Positions 17,830-26,867 of a stretch of 64,000 bases of DNA are shown here, piece after piece; the stretch's first letter is position 1; the number at the start of each line of letters is the position of its first letter. The position numbers were made by a program, and so were the translations under genes. Origin of the DNA: Microbulbifer sp. GL-2. GTDB lineage: Bacteria > Pseudomonadota > Gammaproteobacteria > Pseudomonadales > Cellvibrionaceae. The notes under the pieces were generated by a model that had not been told where the DNA came from, ran no database searches, and was given only the letters and a program-made list of their open reading frames with translations. Where the stretch lies: positions 3,592,001-3,656,000 of the forward strand of contig NZ_AP019807.1 of NCBI RefSeq assembly GCF_007183175.1. Direction: 5' to 3'.

Positions 17830-17976
17830 TTAAAGGGCTGCTTTAAGGATTGCTTTCCCTTTGTTGGTAATGGGAATTCCGGGAAAATTTTCCCTCGTTA
17901 TCTCGGAAATCGTGCATGAAGTTCCTTCTGAAGAATAGATAGCGTCATCAACACTGACACCATCCAAGTAAGCCAT
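17830..17976 (-). CDS. Possible small protein, 48 aa
   Basis: A short frame MAYLDGVSVDDAIYSSEG... ending TNKGKAILKAAL, with AGGA about 11 bases before the ATG at 17976. Composition is protein-like and it stands out in an otherwise non-coding area. It resembles no family I know. It could be a leader-type or secreted peptide, or a chance frame. Confidence 0.35.
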   Translation of the reverse strand: MAYLDGVSVDDAIYSSEGTSCTISEITRENFPGIPITNKGKAILKAAL

Positions 17977-18983
17977 AGCGTTTAATTTCCTGACATATTA
18001 ATCAAGTACTCTGGAGGGCAAAGAAAAATATCGGCTTCAATTTGTGTTTTTTTAAATAGATTCGATATGCCCTGACTGATAATCATGTTTCAGTCCGAAT
18101 ATTTGTCTGTGAGATCCATATAATCCTCTATTTCTGAATTAAGAGTTAGAAAATAATGAATAATAATGTTCAATAGAGAGCTTCAGGTGGCAGGATTTTA
18201 CCGTGCTATCTTATTCCAGGTTGCAGTTGCTTTTTGAGGAGTATGATGCTTATCGCAGAGGGCTGTTTTGCTATTAATCTCGAATTAATTGAGGAGTTCA
18301 GGGTGATATTTTCTTTCTATTTGAGCCTGCCCGGTCCACTCATAGAGAATAGGGATATTTCTGAAGAATTGTAATGTACTTCCAACCTTCCTTTCTGTAT
18401 TTAGACTGTTATTTTGTCTGCACAACTCTTGTAGATTTTTCTTGCCCTTTGAGGTGTTTAAAAAATAGATGCTGTGTAGTATCAAAAGTGAAATGTTGGA
18501 AGTGTTTTGGCGATCCAAAGGAAACATTTTTTCGGTGTTTATCTATGTTTTAAGTTATAACTATTAAATGAAAATGCTGGAATTACTTGTGAGTGTATTG
18601 CTGGGTAATGCACGCCAAACTTACCTGTGCGATAAATTGTTACTCTAATTCAAGTAAAGTACACTCATTGAATATTCCGCTTGTCACGCTCAGAATCGGC
18701 CTATCTTAAGTTTAGCTTTCAGTATGATAACGCTGCATAGGTTTACAGAAATATTCGGAGTGTTAGGTCAACAAGTAATAGTTGACAGCATAAATCGGTT
18801 CCACAGGTATTTATGCGCACTTCTTAAAAAAACATATTGTGCTGAATAGTTCTAATTTTGCACCTTCCTTCTCGCTTTATCCTTGAACAATCGATGGCGG
18901 TAAGTACACTGGCCATAGGTTTGATGGATGGGATTACCATCAAACTTCCAGAAGAACTACAAGTAGAGAGAGGATACGGCGAC
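17977..18983. other. AT-rich intergenic region
   Basis: About 1 kb with no supported gene on either strand. Open frames here lack ribosome sites and look like chance. It contains the upstream region of the enoyl reductase gene. The neighbouring stretch 17327-17829 is also empty. Confidence 0.5.
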
Positions 18984-19991
18984 ATGCTGAAGGCAGAATA
19001 TCGTGAACGTGGCCCCGTGCCACAAGATGTCATAGAAGCAGTTTCATTTGAAGTGCCCGAATTACAGGAGGGCCAGGTCCTGTTGGAGATGTTGGCTGCG
19101 CCTATCAACCCTTCTGATGTCCTTACTTTGACCGGTGAATATGGCATGTTGCCGCCACTGCCGGCTATTGGCGGTAATGAGGGGATTGCGAAGGTAGTTA
19201 AGCATGGACCGAATGTAAGCGGGCCGGCTATCGGTCAGACAGTTTTACTGCCAGTGGGTAGTGGTACCTGGGCCACTCATATGGTCGCGGATGCTAAGGG
19301 GTTAATCCCTTTGCCAAATGGCATAGACCCAGTACAGCTATCCATGATCACTATTAACCCGCCAACGGCTTACTTATTGTTGAGCGAGTTTGTGGATCTC
19401 CAAGAGGGGGATTGGGTTATCCAGAATGCCGCCAATTCGGGAGTAGGCTCTTATCTAACCTCCCTGGCAAAACTTCAGGGCCTCAAAATTGTGAATGTAG
19501 TACGCAGAGAATCTTTGGTGGAACCTTTGCTGGCAGCCGGGGCGGATGTGGTGCTGGTAGACGGTGAGGTAGATGGTCAGAGCCTTGCAAAGAGAGTCGA
19601 AGCAGCCACTGGTGGAGCCAAGATCAAGTTGGGCATTGATGCCGTGGGAGGGATGGCAACAGCTCGTCTGGGAGAGGTGCTCTGTGATGGCGCAACTCTG
19701 GTGAACTATGGCGCTCTCAGCGGTGAGCCTTGCCTGTTGGCTCCAGGTGTCATCATATTCAAAGATATCACTGTACGGGGCTTCTGGTTGGCAAAATGGT
19801 TTGGTACAGCCTCCCCTGAGCGCCAAAAAGAAGTTTTTGGAACCATTACCGGTCTTGTGGCTGAGGGAAAATTGTCTGCCCCAGTTCATGGGACTTACCT
19901 CGTGAAAGATGTAAAAGAGGCCGTTAGGGTCGCTGCTGCGGGAGAACGCAATGGCAAGGTGCTCTTGGTGGGTCAGGAACTTCTCAATTAG
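18984..19991 (+). CDS. MDR-family NADPH-dependent 2-enoyl thioester reductase-like protein
   Basis: This zinc-free medium-chain dehydrogenase/reductase resembles MECR/ETR1-type trans-2-enoyl-thioester reductases and related quinone-type oxidoreductases. The core starts MLKAEYRERGPVPQDVIEAV at 18984, with AGAGAGG upstream; a longer in-frame start at 18858 adds 42 residues of poor fit. Landmarks are APINPSDVLTLTGEYG with the candidate catalytic Tyr, PAIGGNEGIAKV, the nucleotide-binding NAANSGVGSYLTSLAKLQGLK (Rossmann) and DAVGG. Length (335 aa) fits the family. It is monocistronic, with an intrinsic terminator right after it. The thioester substrate is unknown. Confidence 0.85.
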   Translation: MLKAEYRERGPVPQDVIEAVSFEVPELQEGQVLLEMLAAPINPSDVLTLTGEYGMLPPLPAIGGNEGIAKVVKHGPNVSGPAIGQTVLLPVGSGTWATHMVADAKGLIPLPNGIDPVQLSMITINPPTAYLLLSEFVDLQEGDWVIQNAANSGVGSYLTSLAKLQGLKIVNVVRRESLVEPLLAAGADVVLVDGEVDGQSLAKRVEAATGGAKIKLGIDAVGGMATARLGEVLCDGATLVNYGALSGEPCLLAPGVIIFKDITVRGFWLAKWFGTASPERQKEVFGTITGLVAEGKLSAPVHGTYLVKDVKEAVRVAAAGERNGKVLLVGQELLN

Positions 19992-20029
19992 CTATTAATA
20001 AAAATACTATTGTGAGCTTTGCACTATTA

Positions 20030-20057
20030 AACGTCACAATTTTTTGTGGCGTTTTTT
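20030..20057 (+). terminator. Intrinsic terminator of the enoyl reductase gene
   Basis: A 10-bp stem AACGTCACAA/TTGTGGCGTT (one G-U pair) with a TTTT loop runs into a T-run. The next 310 bp before the ABM gene hold no other feature. Confidence 0.85.
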
Positions 20058-20369
20058 GTACAAGGATGATAGGGGTATATTTTTAATTATCAGATATATG
20101 TCGTTAAAGTTGCCCTGTAAGGAGCTCCAATAGCTACTTCCAGGCAGTATTCAGTTAATTTTCCCTTGGCCTAAATAAGACACTATCTGTCTGGCGTTGT
20201 AACCCTGGCAATATTACCCACTTTGCATACCCTTATACTGGCCCGATTATTCATCGGGCTAGATATATCTATCTATAGGCATTCTGAATACTGGACACCT
20301 GATTCAGCTTTTTTTGGCAGGTAATTAGTTAGCCCTATTATCTTATTTGACTATTCAGAGAGTTGCTTG

Positions 20370-21311
20370 GTGACCGACTTCAAATCGAATGCCAGCGTAA
20401 TGATATCCCAGAATATTCCTGCCGACAGGGACTGTGAATATTGTCAATGGCATGAAAAATTTACCGACATAGCGCTGCATTGCGAAGGACTCATTGAGGC
20501 GAGCCTATTTGAACCTATTATGGGGACTCAGGAAGAGTGGGTTCAGCTTTTTCAGTTTGAAGCAGTAGAGCAACTAAATTCATTTCTGAATAAGGGCGAG
20601 TTTCGATCAACTTTGACTGCATGTGAGAAGGAATTTGGAAAGAAAATACGACAGCAGGCTATCGTCAATACCAAGCAGATGACGGTGCCTGTGACCATCG
20701 TAGTATTCCAGCGCGTTAAGCCAGACCATATGCGGGATTATAAAAAGTGGCTGGAGACTATTGGAGGGGCAGCGGCAGAGCGCCCTGGATTTATCGGAAG
20801 AGAGCTTATCAAGCCAATTAAGGGTTTGCAGGATGATTGGGTGATTATTATTCGTTTCGACTCTGAGGATAACTTGAACCTGTGGTTATCTTCATCAATT
20901 CATAAGAAGCTAATGAAGGAATCCGAGTCATTTCTGGAGCGAGTGCAATACCAAAAAATCGGAAGAGGATTTGAGGATTGGCTTGCTCATGCGCGGGGTG
21001 TAAAAAGCAATACATTGCCACCTCAGTGGAAAATGGCGATGCTCATTATTCTAGCGCTTTATCCGATTATTATGCTGATTTCAATTTGGATTTTGCCACT
21101 TATGGAAGGCTGGGTATCTGCATTGTCTGTTTTTGTTTCCAGTATTATTAGTGTTTCAGTCCTGACCTGGGTGGCAATGCCTATTGTGACCAGAGTGTTT
21201 GGTTTTTGGTTGTCTGGGGGAGTACAGGCAAAAAAAAGTGTGACTTTTCTTGGGGCTACTACGGTGATTTTTCTTTACATGCTTACGATCTTAATTTTTG
21301 TCTTATTGTAA
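20370..21311 (+). CDS. Membrane protein with two antibiotic-biosynthesis-monooxygenase (ABM) domains
   Basis: Residues about 10-95 and 105-195 are two repeats of the dimeric alpha-beta-barrel ABM fold (for example VTIVVFQRVKPDHMRDYKKWL, then RPGFIGRELIKP, then DDWVIIIRFDSEDNLNLWL). The C-terminal third carries three hydrophobic segments (about 224-246, 250-275, 288-313). Such ABM-membrane fusions are common in proteobacteria but have no assigned reaction. The start is GTG at 20370 or TTG at 20367; AGAGAG lies about 8 bases upstream. It is followed on the same strand by a DUF5996 gene 155 bp away, with no evident functional link. Confidence 0.82.
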   Translation: MTDFKSNASVMISQNIPADRDCEYCQWHEKFTDIALHCEGLIEASLFEPIMGTQEEWVQLFQFEAVEQLNSFLNKGEFRSTLTACEKEFGKKIRQQAIVNTKQMTVPVTIVVFQRVKPDHMRDYKKWLETIGGAAAERPGFIGRELIKPIKGLQDDWVIIIRFDSEDNLNLWLSSSIHKKLMKESESFLERVQYQKIGRGFEDWLAHARGVKSNTLPPQWKMAMLIILALYPIIMLISIWILPLMEGWVSALSVFVSSIISVSVLTWVAMPIVTRVFGFWLSGGVQAKKSVTFLGATTVIFLYMLTILIFVLL

Positions 21312-21466
21312 TTTATGCGGATTTATGATGGCTAACCAGTAGTTCTTTAGGGATAAGCTTGTAGCATTTGAAAAATGATGATTATTGAAGCTCAAAGACC
21401 TTTCTAAATGAACCTATAAACAACCTGCCGTACAGGTAAATATCAGAATTTTAAGGATGCAAATTT

Positions 21467-22417
21467 GTGAAAAATCCCATAAACCGATCTAAGAGTTCTG
21501 ACTGGCCGGATATTCCATTTGAACAGTGGTCAGAAACGGCTGCGACGCTTCATATGTGGACCCAAATAGTGGGAAAAATTCGTTTATCTAGAACTCCCTG
21601 GACCAACCATTCTTGGCATGTACCTCTTTATGTGACTGCCAGAGGGCTGGATACTTCATTGATTCCTTATGATGAAGAGGCCTTCTCTATAGCCTTTGAT
21701 TTTCTGGATCATCGGCTGTCAATTCAAGCTACCGATGGCAAAAGTCATTCTATTCCTCTGAAGCCCCAATCTGTTGCAGATTTTTATCGGGAAGTAATGA
21801 ACTCGATGAAAGATTTGGGGCTTCCGGTAGAGATATTTACAACCCCAAGTGAAGTTGCGGATGGAATTCCCTTCGAAAAGGATGAGAAACACCACCATTA
21901 TGATCGAGAATACGCCACTCGATTCTGGCGGGCCTTGGTACAAATGGATCGAGTTTTTAAGGAGTTTCGCGCACGGTTTATCGGTAAATGCAGCCCAGTG
22001 CACTTTTTCTGGGGAAGCTTTGATATGGCGGTAACCCGCTTTTCCGGTAGGGAAGCCCCGCCACATCCCGGTGGAGTCCCGCATTTCCCTGATTGGGCAG
22101 CACGAGAGGCTTATTCCCATGAGGTGAGTAGTGCCGGGTTTTGGCCGGGAGGTGGTGCGGTTGATAGCGCATCCTTTTACTCTTACAGCTACCCCTCAGC
22201 AGAAAACTTTTCTAGTCAAAAAATTAAACCCTCCTCAGCTTTCTACTCCGAGAAATTGGGAGAGTTCATACTTCCTTATGATGAGGTAAGAAGGGCTGAA
22301 TCACCAGATGAGTTGTTGCTTGAATTTCTACAAAGTACCTATGAGGCAGCAGCTAACAGTGCTGCCTGGGATAGAAATGCGCTGGAAAAGGACTTTACAC
22401 TTGAAATAAATGGGTGA
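21467..22417 (+). CDS. DUF5996 family protein
   Basis: The 316-residue soluble protein matches the DUF5996 pattern: WPDIPFEQWSETAATLHMWTQIVGK, then WTNHSWHVPLYVTARGL, then the HFFWGSFDMAVTRFSGR core and the PHPGG...EVSSAGFWPGG segment. The function of this widespread family is unknown; the conserved His/Trp/Arg core suggests an enzyme or ligand-binding protein. The GTG at 21467 follows AAGGA by 9 bases. It has no operon partners beyond a loose association with the ABM gene. The 300 bp after it hold no gene. Confidence 0.88.
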   Translation: MKNPINRSKSSDWPDIPFEQWSETAATLHMWTQIVGKIRLSRTPWTNHSWHVPLYVTARGLDTSLIPYDEEAFSIAFDFLDHRLSIQATDGKSHSIPLKPQSVADFYREVMNSMKDLGLPVEIFTTPSEVADGIPFEKDEKHHHYDREYATRFWRALVQMDRVFKEFRARFIGKCSPVHFFWGSFDMAVTRFSGREAPPHPGGVPHFPDWAAREAYSHEVSSAGFWPGGGAVDSASFYSYSYPSAENFSSQKIKPSSAFYSEKLGEFILPYDEVRRAESPDELLLEFLQSTYEAAANSAAWDRNALEKDFTLEING

Positions 22418-22680
22418 TTATTCGGGATTATAGACTGTGTTGATTTGGATTCACTGGAATATCACAGCATCTCCAGGTGCTTGATTTGCGGAAGCAAGTC
22501 AATGCGCCGCTTAATAACTGCCGAGAGTGCTATAGCCAACACACCAGTGTGATTGGCTTTTCATGGAAATACCGGTGAAAAGCAGTATGCCATTAGCGAT
22601 TACTTTTTTGACCGGAATGGGCAACATCCGCAATGTAATCCCCTTCCCGTGCACACCGAAGAACATTTCGTTCTGATCAA

Positions 22681-22705
22681 AAAAGCCCCGTATTGCAGGG
22701 CTTTT
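22681..22705 (-). terminator. Intrinsic terminator after the GMC fragment
   Basis: Stem AAAAGCCC/GGGCTTTT with a 9-base loop; on the minus strand it is followed by more T residues. It is probably the surviving terminator of the decayed GMC oxidoreductase gene. Confidence 0.75.
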
Positions 22706-22726
22706 CCATTTCGAGCCAATGGTAAA

Positions 22727-23173
22727 TCAGGCAGCTTGGCCCTTCGCCGTTACGATAATGTCGTCGCTAGTCTTTTCGCTGACCATATACACCGGTACCA
22801 CAATAAAGAAGCCCGGAATCCTTGGGAATACTGAAACGCCCACCACCCGAAGACAGGGATCTCCATCGGCACCCCACGTGCAATCTTTCAGTAACGCCAG
22901 ATCCTTAGTCATCTTACTAACAATACCCACCTCATAGGAGTCTTGCAGATTCTCGCCTATGCCTGGCAGATCTACGACCGGATCAATCCCATGGTCTCGC
23001 AGCTCGTGTGGAGGGCCGACTCCAGAAAACTTCAAGAGTTGCGAACTGTTAAAAGCCCCTCCAGATAAAATAACCTCTCTGGTTGCACGCACTTGCCGCA
23101 ATATGCCAACGGTCCCCCTCTCATCATAATAGGGGTCTGCCTTGGTAAGACTACTTGCGCGGCCTAAGCGCAA
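22727..23173 (-). pseudogene. GMC oxidoreductase fragment
   Basis: The frame encodes about 145 residues with a clear internal piece of a glucose-methanol-choline oxidoreductase: RATREVILSGGAFNSSQLLK, then SGVGPPHELRDHGI and DLPGIGENLQD, the second GMC signature region. Complete GMC enzymes have about 530-560 residues with an N-terminal GxGxxG FAD site and a C-terminal His-His/Asn active site; both are missing. The segment after ENLQD also looks deleted. No further GMC sequence was found in other frames upstream. It is a remnant of a lost gene. Confidence 0.85.
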
Positions 23174-23372
23174 AACCTATAAGACACCCTCAATACATGC
23201 TCGGCTATCAATGAGCTTTGGGCCTCCCTTCCTACGTTTTAGCTGGGGAATGCAGGATTCAAATTTTCACTGGTCGTCGGTCTACTTTGACTTGAATCGG
23301 CTTACAGCTACCCATCTTTTTACTCTATGAGTGTGCGAGAATAGCCGATTGCAAGTTATGAAACAGCCTCTA

Positions 23373-24074
23373 TTAATCTTCACTGATATCACACGGATCG
23401 ACATGAAGATTCCATAAATCATAAACCCCTTGGGCTTGATCGAAGTCAATTAAATTAGGCCCTTGATCAAAATGGGTAATTGCGACAAAGGTGCGCAGGT
23501 GGGTTTCGATAGTGAACTCTCCGCCGCATTGACTGTTATCAAGATGTTGCTTGATATCAATCATTTGGTTGTCGAACGAATCGCTATAGGGGTAATCAGA
23601 GAATTCATGTCCTTCATAGATTGCTGAATCATTGACAGAAAAATACTGATCTGGAAATTCATGCCTAACCTGTGATAGCAAAAATCCATACTTTGTAATT
23701 ACAAATGAGCCAGCAGCTGAAAACCCCGCATTCGTAAGCTGAGATTGATCGTCAACGACAATTTTATATTTGAGGTAGCAATTTTTTTCATCAAAATATT
23801 TTTCATTAGCATAATCGGCGTCGGATATAGCTGCTTGCATTTCTTTATTGGTGAAATCAATCCTTATCAAATCACCTTCGCCCGGAGCTCTTTGTTTTAT
23901 CTCTATATTGCTATTTACGCAATCGCCCTCCTGGGCAATCAGTTCAATATTGTAGGGGTCTGAACCCCTTTGGTTATATTGATTGTCGTATGCTACGCTG
24001 GCATTCACGGCTCCTGAATTAAAACAGATCAGCGATATTGCAAGTGTTACATACATTATATAGGCTTTAAGCAT
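23373..24074 (-). CDS. Secreted hypothetical protein, paralogue family member 3
   Basis: The N-terminal signal peptide (about residues 1-25, LAISLICFNSGAVNA) points to the periplasm or outside. The mature part shares a pattern with the genes at 24099 and 25728: an early Cys, then a strand with IRIDFTNKEMQAAI, a C-x2-K-Y strand pair, FSAAGSF, and a late CGGEFTIETHL. Conserved cysteines suggest two disulphides. The pattern loosely recalls DUF4360-type secreted proteins, but I would not assign that family. GGAG precedes the ATG at 24074. It lies 24 bp from its paralogue and is probably co-transcribed with it. Confidence 0.72.
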   Translation of the reverse strand: MLKAYIMYVTLAISLICFNSGAVNASVAYDNQYNQRGSDPYNIELIAQEGDCVNSNIEIKQRAPGEGDLIRIDFTNKEMQAAISDADYANEKYFDEKNCYLKYKIVVDDQSQLTNAGFSAAGSFVITKYGFLLSQVRHEFPDQYFSVNDSAIYEGHEFSDYPYSDSFDNQMIDIKQHLDNSQCGGEFTIETHLRTFVAITHFDQGPNLIDFDQAQGVYDLWNLHVDPCDISED

Positions 24075-24098
24075 AATAAGTCTCCGTCTATTAATACA

Positions 24099-24776
24099 TC
24101 AGGATTGTAAAGGTGGGGTGGGGTCGCATTCTTCAAAAGTCATTCTTGAGTGATCCACAAAAGCTTCGTTTATTTGAATAAAACCCGGTGTGTTGGGGGC
24201 ATATTGAAACTCTGAATATATACTGGCCTCAATAGAGACAGGTTTGCCGCAATCGTTCTCATCTGGACTATCGCTTGGTGGATGTTTGGTTGCTAGAGTG
24301 ACATCCAAGTCAAATGATTCTTCTCGTATTTCATTCTCTGGAGCTATCACGATAAGTTGTTCAGATTGGCTGAGCGAACTGTTGTTGTATCTAAGCCTGA
24401 CCCGAGCTGCAGCAATCGAACTACTTTTAACAAGGTAGTTTCCTTTGACACTAAACTGCAATGACTTCAGACGAATGTTGTTTTTTGTAGGCAAGATCAA
24501 GACAAAGAAGTCTAATTCACAACTTTTCTTATCAGTAACTCCAACACTCTTTAATTCGTCAGTGAAGTTTACGTGCATATAGGGGAATCCCTCTGCATCG
24601 TTATCAATGACGACATCAGTAAACTGGCAATCAAACTGTTGGTTTTGCAGTATTACTGCATAATTTACGTCTTTCAATGCTTCTTGTGCATTCGGTACGG
24701 ATGTAAAACACAATATTGCAATAAAGGCGATCAATTTTTGTGGCGATAGTCGGTGCCGGTTAGTATTCTTCAACAT
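24099..24776 (-). CDS. Secreted hypothetical protein, paralogue family member 2
   Basis: The signal peptide ends near residue 31 (FTSVPNAQEA). The mature part repeats the family pattern: QQFDCQFTDV, MHVNFTDELKSVGV, KKSCELDFFVL, LQFSVKGNYLVKSSSIAAARVRLRYNN, SFDLDVT, then CGKPVSIEASIYSEFQY. It is closest to the copy at 25728 (shared AARVR..RxNN and Y-S-E segments) and more distant from that at 23373. AAGGA lies 6 bases before the ATG. No function is known; a surface adhesin or exported binding protein is possible. Confidence 0.72.
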   Translation of the reverse strand: MLKNTNRHRLSPQKLIAFIAILCFTSVPNAQEALKDVNYAVILQNQQFDCQFTDVVIDNDAEGFPYMHVNFTDELKSVGVTDKKSCELDFFVLILPTKNNIRLKSLQFSVKGNYLVKSSSIAAARVRLRYNNSSLSQSEQLIVIAPENEIREESFDLDVTLATKHPPSDSPDENDCGKPVSIEASIYSEFQYAPNTPGFIQINEAFVDHSRMTFEECDPTPPLQS

Positions 24777-25029
24777 ACCAAATCCTTCTTTTCAAATTAG
24801 CTTCTAGTAAATCTCTGAATAATATATGTCTCTATTGTTAAACTTTGCCTTCGGCTTTCAGTCCTAAGCATGATGACGTAGCGGTATAGGTTACTTACCG
24901 CTACTCATAGCAATTAGCCTAAGTTTTACGCCTTATCTATTTAAGGTGATTCTTAGAATTGTGTGAATGATTGAGTTGTCATATCCAGCTTTCCATAGAA
25001 AAAGGATGTTATTTCTAAAACTCTCGAAT

Positions 25030-25530
25030 GACCAGAAGCTCCTCTCTCTGGATTTTATACCTTGGATTTTCGAATTCAGCCCCTTCGCAAACCGTTACTA
25101 ATTGGGTCCTCAAAGTGGGTCAGCAGGTTGGACAAGTGCCTTTTCAGAATTTGTGCAACCTTTTTTACCGATTCATTCCTCTGCGTATCGCCCAGCTGCA
25201 CCAGCGCTCAAAGAACCTCTCGGCTGTAATTCTGCTCATACATTGCCAAAAATTGCGAAATAGGTCTATGATCGAACAGGTACGCGCTACTTCCAGGACA
25301 GAGTCCTTTAAATGCATAATTTTTTCCCGTAAATTTTTCGCTAACACTACTCGGGGTTGGTCAAAAAAAATATTTACTTCTGGATAAACGCTTGTCACCT
25401 TTTTTCAGTAAATCCCTCTGCTCGCTTGATTAACTGCCTTGTTGAGGTGCAGGCGAATATGAAAGCGGTCGAGGATAATGGTCGCACCGGGCAAGCAGTG
25501 GCCAACATCACTGCTAAAAGCCTTCCACTG
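25030..25530 (-). mobile_element. Degenerate ISL3-family transposase remnant
   Basis: Reading across several frames on the minus strand gives pieces of an ISL3/IS204-type DDE transposase: WKAFSSDVGHCLPGA followed by TIILDRFHIRLHLNKAVNQA (about 25420-25520), then AERFFERWCSWAIRRGMNR (about 25170-25230), and KKVAQILKRHLSNLLTHFED with PISNGLRRG (about 25085-25160). Stops and frameshifts separate them, so no protein is made. The element lies between two members of the secreted paralogue family. No terminal repeats were identified by eye. Confidence 0.75.
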
Positions 25531-25727
25531 TATCCAATTTCACTTCTACCAATTCACCGGCGATATCAAGATCGACATCACTCATATTCCATTCAGATTG
25601 AACACCTAAGAGTTGCGAGTAGTGGTCTTCAATCTGAATGGGCTGCTGATCCTGATGTAACTGGCAGTTTCGATGAATACATGACCAATTATAATGGATT
25701 TTCACACTATTCTAAGAAGAACCTCAT

Positions 25728-26333
25728 TTAAAAACATGGAACACAGACAACTGTTGCTAACTTAAAGGTACCATTACCTTGGTCGAGGTTTGTGATAGCT
25801 GGAGAAGCGTCGCTAACTGGTCGGTAAGTTATTTCACTATACAGATCAGTCTCTACGAAAACTGATTGACCACACTGGCCTAAACCTGAAGTTGTAGTTG
25901 CGATAACATTGTCAAAACTGTCGCTTTTTATTTCTCCGGCACCAAACCAGGATTTTTGGTCTGAAAAAGTTTGGTTTTGATTGTTAACACGATTTCTCAC
26001 TCTGGCTGCATTGACGGAATTAGGGCTAGTGAGATAGTTACCAGCTGTTGAGAACTCGATTGCTGCAATCTTGTACCCTGGGAATGGAGTTATTTTATAG
26101 TCGACCTCACAAGATTTTTTTATGGTTGTTTGGCTAGTTCCACCTGCAAGAAGTGCCTGCATTTCATTCTGGAGAAAATCAAGCCGTATCACATTAGCTC
26201 CAGGGGGAGAAGTAATTGGTGTATTCGCACAATCGAACTGTTGTTGAACCACATTAACAGAGAAATTATTTGCATAAGAGGCGGCAGATGCCGTCGCTAA
26301 AATAGACAGCGAAAAAATAGTTAAAGCTTTCAT
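25728..26333 (-). CDS. Secreted hypothetical protein, paralogue family member 1
   Basis: From the ATG at 26333 (AGGGAA upstream) the protein has 201 residues with a signal peptide ending near ASAASYA (about residue 20). It carries the family pattern QQFDCANTPI, VIRLDFLQNEMQALL, KKSCEVDYKITPF, IEFSTAGNYLTSPNSVNAARVRNRVNN, CGQSVFVETDLYSEITY, and ends VVCVPCF. The even number of Cys suggests disulphides in the periplasm or outside. It is separated from its two paralogues by an ISL3 remnant, so the trio probably arose by tandem duplication before the insertion. The 530 bp upstream (26334-26867) hold no gene. Confidence 0.72.
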   Translation of the reverse strand: MKALTIFSLSILATASAASYANNFSVNVVQQQFDCANTPITSPPGANVIRLDFLQNEMQALLAGGTSQTTIKKSCEVDYKITPFPGYKIAAIEFSTAGNYLTSPNSVNAARVRNRVNNQNQTFSDQKSWFGAGEIKSDSFDNVIATTTSGLGQCGQSVFVETDLYSEITYRPVSDASPAITNLDQGNGTFKLATVVCVPCF

Positions 26334-26867
26334 AGTTTTCCCTTTGATAGGTTTGGCCATTTATCTTTAATAGTGCCTAACGAAAGGACAAAGATTATTA
26401 AAGATATAAGGCTACTTTGTAGCGTTAGTTAATATTTGTGACTTGAAGTGATTAATATAAATGAATGACTAACAATTAGGAAGAGGTAAATGTAAGGAAA
26501 GGCACAAGAATGCGGTCTGGCTATAAATCGCATGCCATAGTCTTTTAGCAGTTATTATTTGGTCAATATTAATGCTGTAACTAACGTAAATAAAATAAGT
26601 TTCATCTCAGTGATAGCTGCGGAGTGGCCTTAATGGGAATGATTTCATCAAGAAATGCCGCCTAGTCAATAATTCACAGATGTAGTAAAAAACTATTTTA
26701 AATAAACGTCACCGATTCAAGTCTTTTGTGTACACATAATGTTCATTATGTGGCGTAATCAGATGCTCCAGGCTGCATTGAGGCTGGGTATATTCATAGT
26801 GTTTGAAAATTAGGTTTTACAAAGAGTCATATTTTTTGCCAATGGATACATTCAAGTTAGGCCCCTA

